From positions 172,853,164 to 172,917,163 of the forward strand of contig CP136066.1 of assembly GCA_032622095.1 (NCBI GenBank): a DNA stretch of 64,000 bases, given 5' to 3'. The stretch is from Siphonodentalium dalli (Eukaryota; Mollusca; Scaphopoda; Gadilida; Siphonodentaliidae). This document shows, one piece after another, positions 57,294 through 64,000 of the stretch (positions within the stretch are counted from its first letter, which is position 1; every line of letters starts with the position of its first letter). The translations under genes and the position numbers were made by a program. The notes beneath the pieces were generated by a model that was given only the letters and a program-made list of their open reading frames with translations, was not told where the DNA came from and did not search any database.

Positions 57294-57758
57294 TATGTGA
57301 CCTGCCATATCAAATCCAGTCGTAAGTCGGGATTTTTTTTACCCTGTGCCAATGCATTCTCTTATATATGCGAGTCGAACATAGGTCGCCTCGCATATAT
57401 AAGAAAATGCATTGACCTAACAATTTTTTACAATTTTAATAATTTTTTCTTGTATTCTTCAACAATTTTATAATTTCACCCATACAGAGCCCCAGACAAA
57501 CATGAGCAGACAACACTCTTCTATATGCTTCTATATATGTGTGGGGCTCCCTGCAGGGTAATGGATGTTTTTTTTATTTTATGTCCTAAAAATTGTAAGA
57601 AATATTTATTTTAAAAAAATGATAAAAAATTGCTAGGCCAATGCATTCTCTTATATATGCGAGGCGAACTACGGTTGACTCGCATATATAAGAGAATGCA
57701 TTGGCACAGGGTAACAAAATCCCGACTTACGACTGGATTTGATATGGCGGGTCACATA
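57294..57758. mobile_element. F7 element: TA-flanked termini around the shared core
   Basis: Termini are TGTGACCTGCCATATCAAAT and its complement ATTTGATATGGCGGGTCACA, with arms complementary for about 40 bp (AGTCGTAAGTCGGGATTTT). TA flanks both sides. Inside sit two GTCGAC-type hairpin cores bounded by CCCTGTGCC and GGCACAGGG, identical in plan to F3. The spacer carries a further insertion near 57480-57560 (GAGCCCCAGACAAACATGAG, GTGGGGCTCCCTGC). Confidence 0.88.
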
Positions 57759-58073
57759 TCTAGTATTTATTGTCTCACTCTATAAATCGCATATGAAGCC
57801 ATTTTCCCTGGATGATATCGGTGATGATCAATGAAAATAGTATTATTTGGTATGTGAGTTTACTATATAGCAAGGGACACCGTTCAAGTTCAAATCTGTC
57901 AAAAAATATGGGTGCCTTCAGGCCATTTTTGCATGAATTATGTCCCTTTATTTAAAATTTGCTAATTATATTGCTACCTGTAAACTAACTTATTTACTAT
58001 TATCTATTTGCTTTCAAATTTTATACATGAATCACTCAAATGAAAATACAGATGTTTAAACTTTTCAACCTAG

Positions 58074-58400
<327 letters not shown>

Positions 58401-58782
58401 TTTAACAACGTCTGCGAGATGTCAAGCAGCTCTCTTCCATTATGGAGGATAAACCTGCCTCAGGATTTAACTCAACTCAGCTGAATCTCGCTGATATCAT
58501 CGAGCTCCCAGTCAAGAAGATGTTCCAGATCACTGTTGTTCGTGCGCCTTCAGCCTCGGCTAGCATAGCTGCTCCTCTGTTCATAAACCAATATAACATG
58601 TGAACCGGTAAACAAAGGACAATCACAGTTTATTGAACAGCCTCTGAATATCTAGCAGAAGTCAAATAGCTTGGTTCTCTGCTCATAAACCTAACACTGA
58701 GCCATCACATGTTAAAGTGGTTCCCATATGATATATCTCTTCATTGAAGAAGTAGTCCTGATTTGAATTTATGAAATCGGTG
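58401..58782 (+). other. Presumed 3' UTR, beginning
   Basis: Sequence after the stop codon. No AATAAA occurs close by. The first canonical AATAAA that I see downstream is at about 59710, so the 3' UTR could reach roughly 1.3 kb and would then include an F4 copy. Confidence 0.4.
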
Positions 58783-58878
58783 GTGATGGTCCCCAGAGGG
58801 TGCATTTGGTGTTGCCTGCCTGCTATGCTGGATTCACCCTCTGGGGACCTCATTCTGAAAATGTCCCGCACCTCAATT
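58783..58878. mobile_element. F4 fragment, possibly within the 3' UTR
   Basis: GTCCCCAGAGGGTGCATTTG, a GCCTGCTATGCTGG loop, GGATTCACCCTCTGGGGACC and TCATTCTG: a short foldback with a deleted loop. Confidence 0.75.
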
Positions 58879-59997
58879 TATAACGAGAGTTCAGGGAAAA
58901 GATGCACTGTCTTCATTCAAATATTTTCGATTAGTTGCGATTTCTGGAGGGCCAAAAAAAAGGGCATGCATGGGCCACCTTAAATGACTTGCAGAGTTCT
59001 TCTGGAAACGGCAATTTAATAATCGTGGATGATGACGCACAAATTAATTGGTCTTTTCTCCATGAATTAATGTGGTTAAACTCAACTGACTTGTGACCTT
59101 CCGTTACCGAACTTGGAATGCTGGAAGTGGATCCTGATTAGAGGAATGCAATGCTCCTTATTAGTATCGCGAAACTCGAGCCCCTTCTTAATCGAAATAG
59201 CAAATTGAATAGAAAACACTTCTACTTGCGAATTATGCTGCACCTTGTGCACAGAGATAATGCCTTGATAATGCTAGTGATATTGCGTGATGCTATGTAT
59301 CCAGAGAGATGCAGACTGAAGCTGGGGGTGGGGTATCAAAGCTAGAACTTCAATATTCCCATCCCTAGTGCCTCCCCAAAAATGTGTACTAAATTTCAAA
59401 CAGATGGAAAAGATCATTTGAACATTTCAGGCTTGGATGTAGATTTCCACCCTGTATTTAACAAAATGTATGTGGTTTTATGAGAAATTTATATACATGC
59501 ACCTAAATATATTCAAGAGGAGAACAAGGGAGATAATGCTATTAGAATATATTGGATATGGTATCAAATACATGTAGCTTCAAGTTATGAAGTTTAATTG
59601 CTATTATCCCGTAAATAGTTATCCTAAATGTAATATGTGACGAACATCAAGCATTTTACAATCCTGCAAGTCAACATATACAGAGCACTGGGTATTTCCT
59701 GCATTTCTAAATAAAAAAACTACCAAATTTGTCAACAACCATATATTCTCACTTCTTTCATATCGGCATAAAATGAAATTTCACCAGCAGCAGCACAATT
59801 TAATCATATCATATCATCACTGGTGCAATGCCATGGCCTATCGCTGACCTAGAATTTAAGTCAATTTCTTTGCTTAACCCTCTAATGACCAGATACTCAC
59901 TGATAAATACTTGATTCCCATTCATTCATTTGTACGGATGCAAACCTTTTAGCTTCAAACAAATATCCATTGGTTGTTTGGTCAACTTACAGTAATG
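58879..59997. other. 3' flank, candidate polyadenylation signal
   Basis: AATAAA at about 59710-59715 is a weak candidate for the end of the transcript. No exon of a second gene was recognised. Confidence 0.25.
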
Positions 59998-60207
59998 CCC
60001 TAAATAATCGACTCCTTAACCACAGCATAATTATGGGTAACTTTTCAGGATTTAGTCGGAAATATGGCTTGTTGCCATTCATCGGAGGAAAGCTCTCATT
60101 GAGAGCTTTCCAATGAATGGCAACAAGCCATATTTCCCACTAAAGCCTGAAAAATTACCCATAATTCTCCTGTGATTAAGGAGTCGATTATTTAGGGCAT
60201 TACTGTA
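59998..60207. mobile_element. F1 palindrome, full length
   Basis: TA + CAGTAATGCCCTAAAT and GGGCATTACTG + TA. The left arm has an extra GGA in CATCGGAGGAAAGC. The right arm has several private changes. Confidence 0.9.
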
Positions 60208-60605
60208 TATCTGAGCATCCATATAAGTGAATTCATGGAAATTCATAAGATGTTTCTCTGCCTGTCGTCTGCTCATATTACAAATGAATGGGATAATACA
60301 ATGCAAACTGTAAGCCTTTAAATTCCCCCAAATTCAAGCGAGAAAAAAATGAGCTCAAAATATTAAATTGTGCACACAAAAAAGTAGCAGACATGCTCTC
60401 TTTATGCATATGAATATAAATGTGAAAATTTCTCACTTCAGCAGCATAAAAATCAATTAAGAATTCTTGAAGCAGGAATTAAGCCTCCAGAAGCTAGGAA
60501 ATTGCTTCTTTTGATGTCTAGTTTTAAAAATTTCTAACATCAGGTTGAACCATGGATTGCTCAATGAATCTGGGGCCAACTGGAGGGTTATTACAAATTA
60601 AGCTA

Positions 60606-60822
60606 TACGGTAATGCCCTAAATAATCGACTCCTTAACCACAGCAGAATTATGGGTAACTTTTCAGGATTTAGTCGGAAATATGGCTTGTTGCCATTCAT
60701 CGGAAAGCTCTCACTGAGAGCTTTCCGATGAATGACAACAAGCCATATTTCCGACTAAATCCTGAAAAGTTACCTATAATTCTGCTGTGGTTAAGGAGTC
60801 GATTATTTAGGGCATTACTGTA
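60606..60822. mobile_element. F1 palindrome, full length
   Basis: TA + CGGTAATGCCCTAAAT and GGGCATTACTG + TA, central CTCTCACTGAGAG. The arms are almost perfectly complementary. Confidence 0.93.
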
Positions 60823-60844
60823 TTACAGACCTGAACTGAATGGG

Positions 60845-61082
60845 TTAACTGTTTCTAAACTAAATGGATTCTCCCATAAATGTATAGATTGCAATGGTTT
60901 ATTATTCGTTTGGAGCGATGCAGACGTTTGGATAAGCAGACGACAGGTAACACAAAGTACAGAAGGAATTCTATCAATTGGTGGAAAATGTTCAGATAAT
61001 AACAAGTCATATGTTGAATTTATTATCTGAACATTTCCGGAGGAACTACTCATTAATAAGTATTTAGTATAGAAAGGGTAAC
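60845..61082 (+). mobile_element. F5 element, first of a mirrored pair
   Basis: TTAA + CTGTTTCTAAACTAAATGG to AGTATAGAAAGGGTAAC, with an ATGTTCAGATAATAACAAGT hairpin. Its right end overlaps the end of the next, inverted copy. Confidence 0.82.
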
Positions 61083-61320
61083 CGTTTCTATGCAAAATAC
61101 ACATTGATGAGTAGTTATCCCTCAGGAAATGTTCAGATAATAAATTCAACATGTTGAACATATTATCTAAACATTCCATCCAATAAATAGTATTCCTTCT
61201 GCACTTTTATTTTATCTGTCGTCCGCTTGTAACCTGTACATCCCTCCAAATCAATAACAGTCCGTTCCAATGTACACTTTTTAACTTGCTGGGGAATCCA
61301 TTTAGTATAGCTAGGGTTAA
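61079..61320 (-). mobile_element. F5 element, second of a mirrored pair
   Basis: Starts GTAACCGTTTCTATGCAAAA and ends TTTAGTATAGCTAGGG + TTAA in reverse orientation. The two copies meet at AGGGTAACCG, tail to tail, with no DNA between. Confidence 0.82.
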
Positions 61321-63186
61321 CAAATGGGTTGAGCTGTAACAGCATATTAAACTGTTATCAGAACGAACTGGCAATCTTATGTAACTATCATAAATCAACA
61401 CAGCTCAATCCTTTCATGTTTCTAGTTCATGTAAACAACATCTCTGACAACCAGACATATCACTCATTAAGTATTCATATGCTCATGAATATGTATTACC
61501 TCATGCATACTCATTAATTTCCACCAGACAAGATATCATTTATTACATATCCTATCAAAATTCAGTGGGAAATCAGTGCGTGTCGAGAGGTCAAAGCTGG
61601 TTATTGATTTCTTTTGGCTACAAAAGGTTTGATATGAGCAGTCTAGACACCAGGAAGCTTGTGAACCTTGATTGGATTCAGAACTAGTGCTGTCACATTA
61701 TTTCATAATTGGTTTCTTTTCTCTTTTCTTTTTTAAATAATTGAATTTTTTGTTTGGTAAAAATGGGTTCATGTGTTTTTTTTTCTTCAGAAAATATTGG
61801 AAAATATGATTGGTAATTTAAGAAACACAATATAGTTTTCACATTTGTGATACAAACTGAAACAATTAGAATGAGGTGTATAATTTTAGCTCACCACAGT
61901 AAAACATAGTTTCTTGATGATAATTAATATCCCTAATTACTGATTATGCCAAGCACTGGCCAGACAGCAATCGTTGAATCTAATAAGAAGATGACAGTTT
62001 TGTTAATCTGGAATGGATGTTTTATTGCCAAATACCATGGTTTATAGGACAAAAATGCATGATTTATCCTTCTAAAAGTAAGCACACATATATGTTGCTT
62101 CTTTACATCTTCGGGATACATAATGGTAATATAGATGTGTTTTATGCATGTGTCTTTTCAGAATAGTCCGTGTTAGATTAGACCTTGTTCATTACACAGG
62201 CCTGCAGATTTCAAAATTATCGATTTTGTTTATTGGGAATTAAATTATCTTACACATACCGTACATATACTCATCTCTAAATATAGCATGTTCAATTTAC
62301 CAAAATCTTCCACTATTTTCACTAACCACAGGTAACTGATGTTCTTGAATATTGCATTTTTTTTATCTACTTGTTTGAACAACAATTGAAGTAAAACATG
62401 ATTGATACAAGAACTTCATGAAAAATATTATTTTTTTCCGGGCTTTTCATTTTAGACAACATACAGGCGATATGAATTGTCATTCGCCTCAAACCTGCAG
62501 GCCTGTTTTACACTGTATAACCACTACCGACATCTCAGGATGTATCGTCCCTATAAAGTGACCTCAAATTACTATATTTGTTTGTGTTCCCTTTGTCATG
62601 TATTTGTGGTGTTTGATAACTGAAGTTAGAACCATTTTTCATGTACACTGCAAAAAAATTAAAAAACCATGAATGTGTAGAACCAATGCAGTTAATAAGC
62701 ATTTACTCACCAGCCTACAGGGTCCCTCATCTCCTGGACCATTTATACGCTACTATTATTAGAGATTTTTTGCAAAATTATGACGACGAATATTGAACAT
62801 AATGCTAGTGACAACTGGTTGTGATTGGAATTGATCGAACAAATTTCTCACTTGTGTAGTGCTAGATAATGATATGCATGGTAATCCGTATTGCATAGGG
62901 AATATGATACAGCACCATACCACAAGTGTCCATCAAGACGTTAAATAACATTGATTGAGCAATGTTTATTTGTGTCACATGATGTTATGGTTCAGGATCA
63001 AACCCTGAGATATTTCTTACTGTAAAATCAAGCCATATATTTGCTAAACCTCTCTAATAAATTCAAAATTATTCTTCCCTCTGGAAATATTTATGAGGAA
63101 ATAAAATTTATCTTAGATATGAAAATATTTTCTATGTGTACATTTGTGGCTACTGTAGCCAGGTTTACAGGTTTACGAGTTACACA
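61321..63186. other. 3' flank, no recognised feature
   Basis: AT-rich, no gene or repeat identified. It is the longest stretch in the second half of the window free of the described families. Confidence 0.4.
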
Positions 63187-63403
63187 TACAGTACTGCCCT
63201 AAGTAATCGACTCCTTAACAACAGCAGAATTATGGGTAACTTTTCAGGAATTAGTCGGAAATATGGCTTGTGGCAATTCATCGGAAAGATCTCCCCGAGA
63301 GCTTTCCGATGAATGGCAACAAGCCATATTTCCGGCTAAATCCTGAAAAGTTACCCATAATTCTGCTGTGGTTAAGGAGTCGATTATTTAGGGCATTACT
63401 GTA
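63187..63403. mobile_element. F1 palindrome, full length
   Basis: TA + CAGTACTGCCCTAAGT and GGGCATTACTG + TA, with a central GATCTCCCCGAGAGC. Confidence 0.92.
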
Positions 63404-63482
63404 CTTGTGCATGGATAAACTTTGCTGGTCTCTTTGAAATTGTGACCCATCTGTTCTCCTTTATCTGAAGATCAAAAGGTGT

Positions 63483-63738
63483 TTAACCCTTCCTATACTG
63501 AATGGATTCTCCCACTGAGTTATAAAAGTGTATATTGCAATGGATTATCATTCATTTGGAGGGATGTTAAGGAGATATGAGCAGACGACAGCCAGATGAA
63601 ATGATAATACAAGTGCAGAATAATTCATTGATGGAAACTGTTCAGATAATAAGTTCAACATGGTTTTGTTGAACTTACTCTCTCAACATTTCCTAAGAGA
63701 ACTACTCGTCAATGAGTATTTAGTATAGAAAGGGTTAA
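63483..63738 (+). mobile_element. F5 element, full length
   Basis: TTAA + CCCTTCCTATACTGAATGG to AGTATAGAAAGGG + TTAA. One hairpin arm has changed to TTGAACTTACTCTCTCAACA. Confidence 0.88.
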
Positions 63739-63755
63739 AATATTCCCTATCTCCA

Positions 63756-63992
63756 CTATCCCTTTGAGTGCCAGGGGCCGATCTCATCGGCCCTAAACCT
63801 ACAAAATAAGTCTGTTAAAGAATATAAGAATAAATTATTAAAATTGTAAAAAAAAAACAAACAAAATTGTTAGGCCAATGCATTCTCTTATATATGCGAG
63901 GCGACCAATGGTCGACTCGCATATATAAGAGAATGCATTGGCACAGGGTATATGGGTTGTTACAAAAATCGACCTGGCACTCAAAGGGCTAT
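63756..63992 (+). mobile_element. F6 element with CTAT duplication
   Basis: CTAT + CCCTTTGAGTGCCAGGGGCC to CGACCTGGCACTCAAAGGG + CTAT. It holds one hairpin core with a GCGACCAATGGTCGAC loop. It is a clean single-unit version of the copy at 55099-55473. Confidence 0.92.
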
Positions 63993-64000
63993 ATATTTGA

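Overview
The window is animal nuclear DNA. It is AT-rich, intron-dominated and saturated with short non-autonomous DNA transposons. No bacterial-style gene organisation, rRNA, tRNA or CRISPR array was recognised. The one gene I can support is the 3' part of a TRIM9/TRIM67-type E3 ubiquitin ligase on the + strand. It consists of five exons (10986-11142, 30853-30995, 42110-42248, 56866-57090, 58102-58400) that join in frame into 963 coding bases (320 residues plus stop). They encode the end of the COS box, a complete FN3 domain and a complete SPRY domain. The RING, B-box and coiled-coil exons must lie upstream, so bases 1-10985 are probably intron. The host is most likely an invertebrate with large introns. 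A 2-kb element shaped like a molluscan Pearl / Helentron-associated element points to a lophotrochozoan, perhaps a mollusc; this is inference and the species is not determinable.

Layout. 1-9.2 kb: sparse repeats, an exact 274-bp tandem duplication, and a 45-bp hAT-like foldback with a paralogous empty site. 9.2-31 kb: exon A, a 19.7-kb intron packed with elements, then exon B. 31-42 kb: a Helentron-like element nested in another element, a 0.7-kb minisatellite, then exon C. 42-58.4 kb: a 14.6-kb intron with many palindromic elements, exon D, a 1-kb intron carrying another palindrome, then exon E with the stop codon. 58.4-64 kb: presumed 3' UTR and flank with more elements. No second gene was seen.

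Repeat families, labelled here for reference. F1: TA-flanked palindrome with CAGTAATGCCCTAA ends, Tc1/mariner-like, about 22 copies. F2: TTAA + CCCTTTCATGA ends. F3: TTAA + CCCTTTACCCAACA ends. F4: GAGGTCCCCAGAGGGTGAAT foldback. F5: TTAA + CCCTTTCTTTACTGAATGG on one side, AGTATAGAAAGGG on the other. F6: CCCTTTGAGTGCCAGG ends with 4-bp duplications. F7: TGTGACCYGCC ends at TA. F8: AGGGGTACTGTAC ends. F9: GTACCAAACTCC ends. F10: a 0.34-kb dispersed repeat.

Main observations. (1) F2, F3, F6 and F7 have different ends but carry the same internal hairpin pair (CCAATGCATTCTCTTATATA ... and its complement), a modular architecture. (2) At least three F1 copies sit exactly between direct copies of their own flanking DNA, each copy starting and ending in TA; one locus has a diverged paralogue with no F1 and a single copy. 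(3) The elements crowd the splice sites of every internal exon, and exon D is bracketed by complementary hairpin cores.
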